From positions 1,264,001 to 1,328,000 of the forward strand of contig CP143548.1 of assembly GCA_037015955.1 (NCBI GenBank): a DNA stretch of 64,000 nucleotides. Direction: 5' to 3'. Positions 1 to 6,937 of the stretch are shown here, one piece after another. Each line of letters begins with the position of its first letter. Positions within the stretch are counted from its first letter, which is position 1. The notes beneath the pieces are model-generated. The model ran no database searches, was not told the DNA's origin, and saw only the letters and a list, made by a program, of their open reading frames with translations. The position numbers and the translations under genes were made by a program. The stretch is from Lachnospiraceae bacterium JLR.KK008 (GTDB lineage: Bacteria > Bacillota > Clostridia > Lachnospirales > Lachnospiraceae).

Positions 1-186
1 GTTATTATAGTGTTATATTTTGTTTTTTCGGTAGCGTTGCAATTAGTTCCTTTCAAAATAGAATGTGTTATATATTTGATGATCATGTTTCTTGTGACGA
101 ATATTGCCACTAGAACGAAAGGAGAGAGAATGGTTAACAATGTAATTATATGTGATCTTCAAGCTAAGAATGAAAATCAGGAGTAA
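1..186 (+). CDS. C-terminal end of an unidentified membrane protein (partial)
   Basis: An open frame enters from the left edge and runs without a stop to TAA at 184-186, giving about 61 residues. It has two hydrophobic stretches (roughly residues 1-20 and 23-36) followed by a polar tail, the usual look of the end of a multi-span membrane protein. The only start with a good ribosome site inside it (ATG at 130 after AAGGAGAG) would leave just 18 residues, so a truncated longer gene is more likely. I do not recognise the family. It is AT-rich like the next 3 kb. Confidence 0.45.
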   Translation, partial: VIIVLYFVFSVALQLVPFKIECVIYLMIMFLVTNIATRTKGERMVNNVIICDLQAKNENQE

Positions 187-218
187 TCTATCAGCTGTAA
201 ATTCACGTGTTAATTTAC

Positions 219-247
219 TTGCTATTTATCTGTGGATTGCATATAAT
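219..247 (+). promoter_or_regulatory. Promoter of the toxin-antitoxin operon
   Basis: TTGCTA at 219-224 and TATAAT at 242-247 are separated by 17 nt. Transcription would begin near 254, just ahead of the AAGGAG ribosome site at 255-260, which rules out any translation start upstream of 261. Confidence 0.6.
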
Positions 248-255
248 AAATGCAA
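237..255 (+). promoter_or_regulatory. Palindromic operator over the toxin-antitoxin -10 box
   Basis: TTGCAT (237-242) and ATGCAA (250-255) form a perfect inverted repeat with a 7-nt centre that contains most of the -10 hexamer. Antitoxins of the Phd/YefM class usually repress their own operon by binding such a palindrome. The binding role is inferred from position. Confidence 0.5.
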
Positions 256-269
256 AGGAGATGATGACT

Positions 270-515
270 ATGCCAAATATTAAGCCAATATCAGATTTGC
301 GAAATTATACAGAAGTATTAAAAGAAGTAAAAACAAACCAACCAGTGTATCTGACTCGGAATGGTCGGGGAGCATACGCTATTGTGGATGTTGACGAATT
401 GGATCGATTAAAAGCAACTATTCAGCTTTTGACAAAACTGGAAGAAGGAGAGCAGTCTGCTAGAGAAAAGGGGTGGTTAACAGCGGATGAAGTAGAGGCT
501 GCGTTGGGATTGTGA
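270..515 (+). CDS. Phd/YefM-type antitoxin
   Basis: This 81-residue protein is the antitoxin half of a type II toxin-antitoxin pair. The N-terminus (ISDLRNYTEVLKEV) and the following stretch (QPVYLTRNGRGAYAIVDVDE) are the typical Phd/YefM DNA-binding fold, in which the protein dimerises and represses its own promoter. The acidic C-terminal third is the expected toxin-neutralising segment. ATG 270 is chosen because AAGGAG ends 9 nt upstream and the promoter places the transcript start near 254; ATG 261 and 264 lie too close to the ribosome site. The toxin gene begins 1 nt after the stop, so the two are translationally coupled. Confidence 0.85.
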   Translation: MPNIKPISDLRNYTEVLKEVKTNQPVYLTRNGRGAYAIVDVDELDRLKATIQLLTKLEEGEQSAREKGWLTADEVEAALGL

Positions 516-516
516 A

Positions 517-864
517 ATGCCGAAATTGATTTATACACCAAAAGCGTTGGATGATCTACAGGGAATAAAGGCTTATGTTGCCAAGCAGTTTGGCGAGAGC
601 AAGGCAAAATCCTGTGCCAAGGAGATTACATCAACTGTCAAACAGTTAGAATTGTTTCCGGGAGAAGGTCCTTGCTTAGAGGATCTGATAGAATATCCAA
701 CAGATTACCATTATTTGGTTATAAAGCCTAATTATATTTTTTACAGGGTTGAGAGTGATACCGTAAGGGTTATCCGTATTCTAAATGAAAAACAGGATTT
801 TTTACAGTTGCTATTCGGAATTAGCAGTATATCTGAAGAAGGAGAAGATTGCTGGGGTGAATAG
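517..864 (+). CDS. RelE/ParE-superfamily toxin
   Basis: This 115-residue protein is the toxin partner of the gene just upstream. The opening (PKLIYTPKALDDLQGIKAYV), the central basic and hydrophobic segment and the late motif YRVESDTVRVIRIL match the RelE/ParE fold. RelE members cleave mRNA on the ribosome and ParE members poison gyrase; the sequence alone does not settle which this is. Length is slightly above the usual 90-105 residues because of an acidic tail. Its ATG overlaps the antitoxin stop region by spacing of a single nucleotide, consistent with strict co-translation. Confidence 0.82.
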   Translation: MPKLIYTPKALDDLQGIKAYVAKQFGESKAKSCAKEITSTVKQLELFPGEGPCLEDLIEYPTDYHYLVIKPNYIFYRVESDTVRVIRILNEKQDFLQLLFGISSISEEGEDCWGE

Positions 865-876
865 GGGATTATGTAG

Positions 877-2001
877 ATGAAGGAAGATTTAGTAAAGCTT
901 ATAGAAGATACAGAGCAGATAAAGACAAAATTTCACAGCACGGGTGGACGAGGACTGCCTGTTCACAACGTAATATATGATAATGCGGACTTTACTTTGT
1001 GGAAACGAGAAGTGCAATTAGAGTTGCAGGAAATATATGACAGGACAAGTGATCAGTTTATATGGGATATTTTGGTACTAATTAAACAAGGTTTTAATAG
1101 TTGGAAAGATGAAAAATCCTTTAATGAATTACAAGGGGGATTACGGGCGATTTATAAAAATATAGACAAATATTATCCAAATAGTATTCAGAATTCGGTA
1201 TTATTGGAGGAAAGCCAAATGGCAGTTAAAAAGCCAAAGATATTCATTAGTCATGCAACAAAAGATAAGGACTATGTATCCATATTGGTTAATTTGTTGG
1301 AGGACATGGGACTAAGGGAGAGTCAAATATTCTGTTCGTCAGCCTCTGGATATGGTATTCCGCTTGATGAGGACATTTATGAGTATTTGAAAAAGCAGTT
1401 TGATGAATTTGACTTACATATTATTCTTGTTTTATCCAATAACTATTATGAAAGCGTTGCCAGCATGAATGAAATGGGAGCAGCATGGGTATTGCAAAAG
1501 AAGTATACGACAATCTTACTTCCGGGTTTTGAATTTATGGAGATAAAAGGTGCTATCAATCCGCGAAAAATAGGTCTTAAATTAGACAATGACTTGAATG
1601 ATGTCAAAGAGAAACTGGGTCAGCTTAAGGATATGGTTATTGAAGAATTTGGCTTAGAAAAGATAAGAGATGTACGCTGGGAGCAAAAAAGAGATCAGTT
1701 TATTACCGGAATAATGGAAATATGTAAAGAGCAGTCTTTGAGTGAAGAAGCATTGCAGATGCTTCAGGCTGCATGTGATACATTGGACGGGACAATTATT
1801 AAGACGTCGGATTTAAGTGGTGAGTATATTCAAGTGAGAAATAAAGATTTTATAACATCACAGAATAGAAGAGAGATATTAAGATGGACGAATGGATTGG
1901 ATGAATTGGTAAAAAGAGGCTTCGTTGAAGTAAAAGGTGATAAAGGAGAAATTTTTACTGTTTCCAAAAACGGATATGATTATGTTGAACAATTGAAATA
2001 G
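877..2001 (+). CDS. TIR-domain protein with flanking N- and C-terminal domains
   Basis: This 374-residue protein has three parts. Residues 1-115 are a helical region I do not recognise. Residues about 119-260 form a TIR fold: KPKIFISHATKD is the first strand and loop, FCSSASGYGIPLDEDI the following loop, and SMNEMGAAW carries the likely catalytic glutamate (E199) of NAD-cleaving TIR enzymes. The last ~90 residues end in FTVSKNGYDYVEQL, which resembles a winged helix. Bacterial TIR proteins often act in antiphage defence by depleting NAD or making signalling nucleotides; that role here is an inference, supported weakly by the neighbouring toxin-antitoxin pair and low GC. No obvious partner effector is adjacent. 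Confidence 0.75.
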   Translation: MKEDLVKLIEDTEQIKTKFHSTGGRGLPVHNVIYDNADFTLWKREVQLELQEIYDRTSDQFIWDILVLIKQGFNSWKDEKSFNELQGGLRAIYKNIDKYYPNSIQNSVLLEESQMAVKKPKIFISHATKDKDYVSILVNLLEDMGLRESQIFCSSASGYGIPLDEDIYEYLKKQFDEFDLHIILVLSNNYYESVASMNEMGAAWVLQKKYTTILLPGFEFMEIKGAINPRKIGLKLDNDLNDVKEKLGQLKDMVIEEFGLEKIRDVRWEQKRDQFITGIMEICKEQSLSEEALQMLQAACDTLDGTIIKTSDLSGEYIQVRNKDFITSQNRREILRWTNGLDELVKRGFVEVKGDKGEIFTVSKNGYDYVEQLK

Positions 2002-2005
2002 TGGT

Positions 2006-2036
2006 GCAGCAGGGACAAAGATGCCCCTGCTGTTTT
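2006..2036 (+). terminator. Intrinsic terminator after the TIR gene
   Basis: CAGCAGGG and CCCTGCTG pair across a short loop and are followed by TTTT. It begins 5 nt after the TIR stop codon. Confidence 0.65.
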
Positions 2037-2039
2037 GAG

Positions 2040-2276
2040 TTAAATATTCTGCTTAATAATCCGCGAAATCAACCCTACTGCCACATTCCGGTCTGCGTCA
2101 ACCCGCGTCACCACAAAGCTGACTTCATCCTTCTTTCCGGGGAGGCGGTTATCGTAGCAGCTATGGGCGACTGCATTGACACCGATGTGGAGGCGGACGA
2201 AAACAGTGCCTTTATGGATGTCCGTGACGGTCCAGAAGGCTGGCTCTGTCCGTTTATAACTATTCATAAATCTCAT
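2040..2276 (-). pseudogene. Possible remnant of an integrative-element S1/OB-like protein
   Basis: A 78-residue reading frame on the minus strand with natural-looking sequence (AFWTVTDIHKGTVFVRLHIG, then LPGKKDEVSFVVTRVD). The pattern of beta strands resembles an S1/OB fold, and I associate this sort of sequence with small proteins of Firmicutes integrative conjugative elements. No other element genes (integrase, relaxase, FtsK-like ATPase) are present, so it may be a leftover of an excised or decayed element. The plus-strand frame across the same bases (2001-2288) lacks a plausible ribosome site and is Cys-rich noise. Confidence 0.35.
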
Positions 2277-2340
2277 GTCAGTTTTTAGGGGTTACACAAA
2301 ACTTGAAACAGTCTCTTTTGCAATATTCTCTTCTGAATCG

Positions 2341-2949
2341 TTATTCAGTGTTGGAAATTTGTAATGTATCATTTTCCAGTTCAACGATCACTTCCAGATA
2401 TTGTTTTTCCTCATTCGAAGGTCTTCCCCAGCTCATGGAGCTGGTATTTTGTGTAAAATTATTATGATATTGCAAATTATACAGAGTGATTGGCCGACCG
2501 CATACTTCGTTTTGGTCATTCAAAATATCTTCCGTTTTAGAATCAAAAGAAAGAGATTTTCCGGCTTCGGTTTCTAAGATAATATAGGTATACCTGCCGT
2601 CAGATTTTACTGACAGTGAAATATTGTCCTTCTTCACAGAGTAACTAATGCCGGTATAAAGCATGATTGCACTAAATAATACTACGAATACAAGACATAC
2701 AGCAGCCACTATTTTAAAAATTCTTTTGGCGATTTTCTTTTTGACCGCCGTTATTACATTTATGTCATTGTTTCTCTGAGGAGTTTCTGACTTACCAATT
2801 TGCCCGCCCGACTTCAAATGTTCAAATTCTGCGGCACAATCGGTACAATTTTCCAGATGTTCCCCTACAAATACCGCTGTATCTTCGTTTACCATAGTTT
2901 CAAGGTATAATGGCAACACATCACGAACAATATTACATTCTCTTTTCAT
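2341..2949 (-). CDS. Anti-sigma factor with zinc-finger N-terminus and one membrane span
   Basis: 202 residues. The N-terminal region carries the zf-HC2 zinc-binding pattern (C5, then H31, C35, C38) typical of ZAS anti-sigma factors that hold ECF sigma factors inactive at the membrane. A single membrane segment lies near residues 78-100, and the remaining ~100 residues form an extracytoplasmic sensor region. Its start overlaps the end of the sigma factor gene by 17 bp, so the two are co-translated. Signal sensed: unknown. Confidence 0.8.
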   Translation of the reverse strand: MKRECNIVRDVLPLYLETMVNEDTAVFVGEHLENCTDCAAEFEHLKSGGQIGKSETPQRNNDINVITAVKKKIAKRIFKIVAAVCLVFVVLFSAIMLYTGISYSVKKDNISLSVKSDGRYTYIILETEAGKSLSFDSKTEDILNDQNEVCGRPITLYNLQYHNNFTQNTSSMSWGRPSNEEKQYLEVIVELENDTLQISNTE

Positions 2950-3439
2950 TATTGATCTCCTCCAGTCTGCTTTGTATCATTTTTCTTGCCCGATGGTATG
3001 TAACACAGGCCCAATTATCTGTCTTGTCATATAGATTGCCTATTTCTTTAAAGGATAGTTCTCCAAACACGCGCCACATAAAAATTTCCTTGTAAGGGTC
3101 AGGAATTGTATGTAAAATTTTTCTTATTCGCTGAGCTTCGTCCTGTATTACAATCTGTTCATCTATAAGAGCATTTGGGGATCGTATACTCTGCAATTCT
3201 GTTTCGCTGGCACTTGCAATTTTGTTTCTTTTTTTCGGGTATGAAAAGTATGTATTTTTCGCAATTTGGCAAATCCATACACGCATATCACATTCGCCAC
3301 GAAAATCCCCAATGGATTTCAGTACCTTTAAAAATGTTTCACTTGTGATTTCCTCCGCAACATGTTCATTACCGGAAAGTTTTCGGATATAGAGGTATAC
3401 CGATTTAAAATAAGTGTTGTATATCTGTTCAAATTCCAT
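2933..3439 (-). CDS. ECF-family RNA polymerase sigma factor
   Basis: 168 residues from the chosen start. The first half (MEFEQIYNTYFKSVYLYIRK, then EEITSETFLKVLKSI) is region 2 of an ECF sigma factor, and the second half (IPDPYKEIFMWRVFGELSFK) is region 4, the -35-binding helix-turn-helix. The start at 3439 is favoured over one at 3460 because GAGGTGG sits about 10 nt upstream of it. The pair with the overlapping anti-sigma gene is a standard stimulus-response module; its targets are not visible here, although the two-component/VTC operon lies immediately divergent. Confidence 0.82.
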   Translation of the reverse strand: MEFEQIYNTYFKSVYLYIRKLSGNEHVAEEITSETFLKVLKSIGDFRGECDMRVWICQIAKNTYFSYPKKRNKIASASETELQSIRSPNALIDEQIVIQDEAQRIRKILHTIPDPYKEIFMWRVFGELSFKEIGNLYDKTDNWACVTYHRARKMIQSRLEEINNEKRM

Positions 3440-3551
3440 TACACTACCACCTCTTTTCATTTATAAGGTTCCGGAAACATAGAAATCATACAAGGTTTTA
3501 GAAAAAATTTAAACCTGTCAGCAGATTTTTATTGATGTAAATAGCTTTAGC

Positions 3552-3577
3552 CTGCCTTTAGGCAGATGTGGTAAACT
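3552..3577 (+). promoter_or_regulatory. Palindrome and weak promoter before the first two-component operon
   Basis: CTGCCT (3552-3557) and AGGCAG (3560-3565) form an inverted repeat upstream of a TAAACT hexamer at 3572-3577. The -35 position has no good hexamer, so an activator bound at the palindrome, possibly the encoded response regulator, could be needed. This is inference from layout. Confidence 0.3.
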
Positions 3578-3601
3578 GTTTTCAGTAAGGGAGGTGAAAG
3601 G

Positions 3602-4276
3602 ATGAAACTTCTGATTGCGGAAGATGATCCCAGATTATTAAAAACACTGGTTCATATTTTTGAGAGCAATCGATTTGTTGTGGATGGTGTGTCCAATGGT
3701 ACAGATGCGCTCGCCTATGCTGTGGCCGGGGAATATGATGGTCTGATACTGGATATTATGATGCCGGGTTCTGACGGTATACAAGTGTTACAGGAGCTGC
3801 GCAGGCAGAAGATCACAACACCGGTACTTTTTCTGACTGCCCGAACCGAAGTGGAGCAGCGTGTGGAGGGACTGGATGCCGGAGCGGACGATTATCTGCC
3901 CAAGCCGTTTGTGGTCTCCGAGCTGCTGGCGAGGACTAGGGCAATGCTGAGGCGGAAAGACAATTATTGCCCGGATCTGCTGATGCTTGGCGACGTTATT
4001 CTGAACCGGTCCACATATCAGTTAAGCTATAAAGATAATATACAGACATTAAGCGGCAGGGAGTTTCAGATTATGGAAATGCTGATGCAAAAACCGCAGA
4101 TGATTGTTCCGACTGAGCAGCTTATGTCGCATGTCTGGGGATGGGACAGTGATGTGGACACCAGTGTGGTGTGGGTTCACATATCCAATCTGCGAAAAAA
4201 GTTTGGTGCGCTTCATGCACCGCTGGAAATCCGTTTTGTACGCAGTGCTGGATATATTCTGGAGGAAAAAGAATGA
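3602..4276 (+). CDS. OmpR/PhoB-family response regulator
   Basis: 224 residues. The receiver domain spans residues 1-115 with the acidic pair ED at 7-8, phospho-acceptor D51 in LILDIMMPG, and the conserved lysine in YLPKPF. The C-terminal half is a winged-helix DNA-binding domain (LSGREFQIMEML, ending in VRSAGYIL). GGAGGTG lies 8 nt before ATG 3602. It overlaps the kinase gene by 4 nt (ATGA). It opens a run of five co-directional genes that continues through the VTC, DUF4956 and CotH genes, so it probably controls that unit. Confidence 0.9.
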   Translation: MKLLIAEDDPRLLKTLVHIFESNRFVVDGVSNGTDALAYAVAGEYDGLILDIMMPGSDGIQVLQELRRQKITTPVLFLTARTEVEQRVEGLDAGADDYLPKPFVVSELLARTRAMLRRKDNYCPDLLMLGDVILNRSTYQLSYKDNIQTLSGREFQIMEMLMQKPQMIVPTEQLMSHVWGWDSDVDTSVVWVHISNLRKKFGALHAPLEIRFVRSAGYILEEKE

Positions 4277-5502
4277 TCTACAGTTTACGCAGGAAATTCA
4301 TATTGATCTGTACCGTTTCGATCTGTACCGTACTGCTGGCTATCTTTGCGATTATGTGCGTGATGAATCAAATACAGCTCAATCATACAATGGATACGCT
4401 GGCAGATGTGATCGTTTCCAATGAGGGTGTATTCCCGAAAAAGGATGAGTCGGGACATCCGTTTCCACCGGGAGGCAGACCGCACAGGGATATTATCACA
4501 AGGGAGACTCCCTTTAGTACCCGTTTTTTTACCGTATGGCTTGGAACGGAGAATCAAATCGAAAAGGTAAATGTGGATTCTATTTTTAATATCTCGGAAG
4601 AGCAGTTGCAGGAATATGTGGAAAAGGCATTGGAAAAGGGTCAGAAAAGAGGATGGGTATCTGATTATCGTTTCTGCACATTCCAGTCGGAAAATAAAAC
4701 GGCAGTCGTTTTTGTGAACGGTGAAATGAATCTGATGATGTCAAAGCGTTTCCTGACGAGTGCGTCTTTGGTTCTGGCGGGAAGCGGTATTGCTATCCTT
4801 GGATTAATTATCCTTATTTCAAGAAAAGCAGTCTATCCTGTTGCGGAGAGCTATCAAAAGCAGCGACAGTTTATCACGGATGCAAATCATGAATTAAAAA
4901 CGCCTCTGACGCTCATATTGTCGAATTTGGACATTGTGGAAGCGGAATTTGGAAAGAATGGTTGGCTTGATGATATGAGAAGCGAAGGCGAGAGAATGAG
5001 AACACTGATCAACCAGCTGGTTACGTTATCAAGAATGGATGAAGACCAGGTAAACCTTTGCCTTTGGTCTTTTAATCTGAGCGATGCGGCATTGGACACT
5101 GTATCGGAATTTCAGCCTTTGGCAGCCGGGAGCAAAAAAGAACTGACTGCTGATATAAGACCGTCTGTCAGCTACTATGGCGATGAGGGGCTGATCCGTC
5201 GGCTTCTAGCGGTTCTCTTAGACAATGCAGTGAAATATTGTGACGAAGGCGGCAGCATAAGTGTTGCAGTGTACAGAAAACGCCATCCGGTTATAGTCGT
5301 GGAAAATACCTGTCAGCATGTGGATCGTCTGGAGCTTGACCGCTTGTTTGACCGCTTTTATCGTGCAGACAAATCACGGCCTTATGATGGAAGTTTTGGG
5401 GTGGGACTGTCTATCGCCAGAGCGATTGCAAGGAACCATCATGGAGATATTACCGCATATAAAAAGGATCAGCTGATCGGATTTAAGGCAGAGCTGAAAT
5501 AG
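4273..5502 (+). CDS. Sensor histidine kinase
   Basis: 409 residues from ATG 4273, which has GGAGG at 4261-4265 and overlaps the regulator stop codon by 4 nt. There are two membrane spans (about residues 8-30 and 161-184) enclosing a ~130-residue extracytoplasmic sensor domain. HisKA carries H206 in ANHELKTPLTL; the ATPase domain shows LLDNAVKYC (N box) and FGVGLSIARAIA (G box). It phosphorylates the regulator encoded just upstream. The sensed signal is unknown, but the downstream surface-related genes suggest an envelope cue. Confidence 0.9.
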   Translation: MIYSLRRKFILICTVSICTVLLAIFAIMCVMNQIQLNHTMDTLADVIVSNEGVFPKKDESGHPFPPGGRPHRDIITRETPFSTRFFTVWLGTENQIEKVNVDSIFNISEEQLQEYVEKALEKGQKRGWVSDYRFCTFQSENKTAVVFVNGEMNLMMSKRFLTSASLVLAGSGIAILGLIILISRKAVYPVAESYQKQRQFITDANHELKTPLTLILSNLDIVEAEFGKNGWLDDMRSEGERMRTLINQLVTLSRMDEDQVNLCLWSFNLSDAALDTVSEFQPLAAGSKKELTADIRPSVSYYGDEGLIRRLLAVLLDNAVKYCDEGGSISVAVYRKRHPVIVVENTCQHVDRLELDRLFDRFYRADKSRPYDGSFGVGLSIARAIARNHHGDITAYKKDQLIGFKAELK

Positions 5503-5535
5503 AATCTGATCATGCTTTGAAAGGAGCAGTGGAAG

Positions 5536-6228
5536 ATGACGAAAAACGATACTTATCGGCATGAACTGAAATATCGGATTGGCCCTGCGGATTACTTTGC
5601 CATTCGTCAGAGGCTGCGTCCGGTTATGAAACCGGATGAACATGCCGGAGCAGACGGACAATATGTGATCCGCAGTATTTATTTTGACAATATGGACGAT
5701 AAGGTGCTGCGGGAGAAAATAAATGGTATTTCTAAAAGAGAAAAGTTCCGTATTCGTTATTATAATGACGATTTTTCCTTCCTTATGTTGGAGAAAAAGG
5801 TGAAATGGAACAGTCTGTGCCTGAAAGTCGGTGTGAGATTGACGGAAGATGAATGCAGGAGAATCCTGTCCGGAAATACCGGGTGGATGAAAGAGCACTC
5901 TTTCGGGCTTGTGCGGGAGTTATATTGCAAAATGAACAGTCAGCAGCTCCGTCCCAGAGTTCTGGTCTCCTATGTCCGGGAACCATATGTATATACTGCC
6001 GGAAATGTCCGGGTCACCTTCGATTCCTGCATCAGGAGCACTCTTTTTCACAGAGATTTTTTGGAACAGACGGTCAGAGACATCAGTGTGGCGGACAATC
6101 CGGGGGAAATGACTCTGGAAGTGAAGTTTGATGCTTTTTTGCCGGAAGTGATCCGGATGCTTTTGCAGACAGGCGGGATACGGCAGCAGGCATATTCGAA
6201 ATACGGCGCCTGTCGCAGATTCGGCTGA
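5536..6228 (+). CDS. VTC-domain protein (polyphosphate polymerase fold)
   Basis: 230 residues. The pattern HELKYRI, IRSIYFDN, KREKFRIRYY, LMLEKKVKW and late LEVKFDAFLPEVI matches the VTC/CYTH-like tunnel fold, in which basic residues line a channel that binds nucleotide triphosphate and polyphosphate. In yeast, Vtc4 makes polyphosphate from ATP; bacterial members next to DUF4956 and CotH genes have, to my knowledge, no settled function. An AAGGAG site lies 9 nt before ATG 5536. It is followed after 25 nt by the DUF4956-type gene, and all three appear to form one transcript with the two-component system. Confidence 0.8.
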   Translation: MTKNDTYRHELKYRIGPADYFAIRQRLRPVMKPDEHAGADGQYVIRSIYFDNMDDKVLREKINGISKREKFRIRYYNDDFSFLMLEKKVKWNSLCLKVGVRLTEDECRRILSGNTGWMKEHSFGLVRELYCKMNSQQLRPRVLVSYVREPYVYTAGNVRVTFDSCIRSTLFHRDFLEQTVRDISVADNPGEMTLEVKFDAFLPEVIRMLLQTGGIRQQAYSKYGACRRFG

Positions 6229-6253
6229 CAACATGAATCAGGAGGAACAAGGT

Positions 6254-6925
6254 ATGAGTTTTCAGGATGTATTCAAATCCAGCTTTCTGGAGAATGTATC
6301 ACAATTTTCTATGATCGACACTTTGATAGGGTTGACAGCGGCCTTGGTCATTGGCTTGTTTATCTTTGTCATTTATAAGAAGACGCTGACAGGCGTCATG
6401 TATTCGAATGGCTTTGCGCTGACACTTGTAGGGCTCTCTCTTGTGACAACGCTTATCATTATGGCAGTTACCTCCAATGTGGTTCTCTCTCTTGGAATGG
6501 TCGGTGCGCTGTCTATCGTTCGATTTCGGACTGCGATCAAAGAACCGATGGAGATTGTTTTCTTGTTTTGGTCACTGGCTACGGGTATTGTGATCGGTGC
6601 CGGTATGATTCCACTGGCTGTGATCGGCTCCGCCATGATCGGGGTGATTTTATGGCTGTTTGCCAATCGGAAGATTCGTAACAATCCTTATATTCTTGTC
6701 TTAAACTTACAGGATGAGAAGGCAGAAGGAGAAGCTCTGAATATTATCAGACAGGGTGTTGAACAGTATATTGTAAAATCCAAGACGATCAGTGGCGCAG
6801 GGATCGAGCTGACTGCGGAGCTTCGCACAAAAGACGCCACGACAGAATTTGTCAATCGGCTCTATGAGATTGCTGGGGTGGAGAACGCAATGCTTGTCAG
6901 CTATAACGGCGAATATATGTCTTAG
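6254..6925 (+). CDS. DUF4956-type membrane protein
   Basis: 223 residues from ATG 6254, favoured over ATG 6233 because GGAGGAAC at 6241-6248 is correctly spaced. The N-terminal two thirds hold about four membrane spans with a conserved-looking loop SLGMVGALSIVRFRTAIKEP; the C-terminal ~80 residues are a soluble alpha/beta domain (LNIIRQGVEQYIV, TAELRTKDATTEFVNRLY). This arrangement matches proteins I know as DUF4956. The family is repeatedly found beside VTC and CotH proteins; I infer it anchors or feeds the VTC partner at the membrane. Confidence 0.75.
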   Translation: MSFQDVFKSSFLENVSQFSMIDTLIGLTAALVIGLFIFVIYKKTLTGVMYSNGFALTLVGLSLVTTLIIMAVTSNVVLSLGMVGALSIVRFRTAIKEPMEIVFLFWSLATGIVIGAGMIPLAVIGSAMIGVILWLFANRKIRNNPYILVLNLQDEKAEGEALNIIRQGVEQYIVKSKTISGAGIELTAELRTKDATTEFVNRLYEIAGVENAMLVSYNGEYMS

Positions 6926-6937
6926 CGGGGGAAATGT

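Noticed and set aside
2001-2288. Plus-strand frame after the TIR gene, 95 residues
   Set aside because: No ribosome site, odd Cys-rich content, and the minus-strand frame over the same bases looks more like protein.
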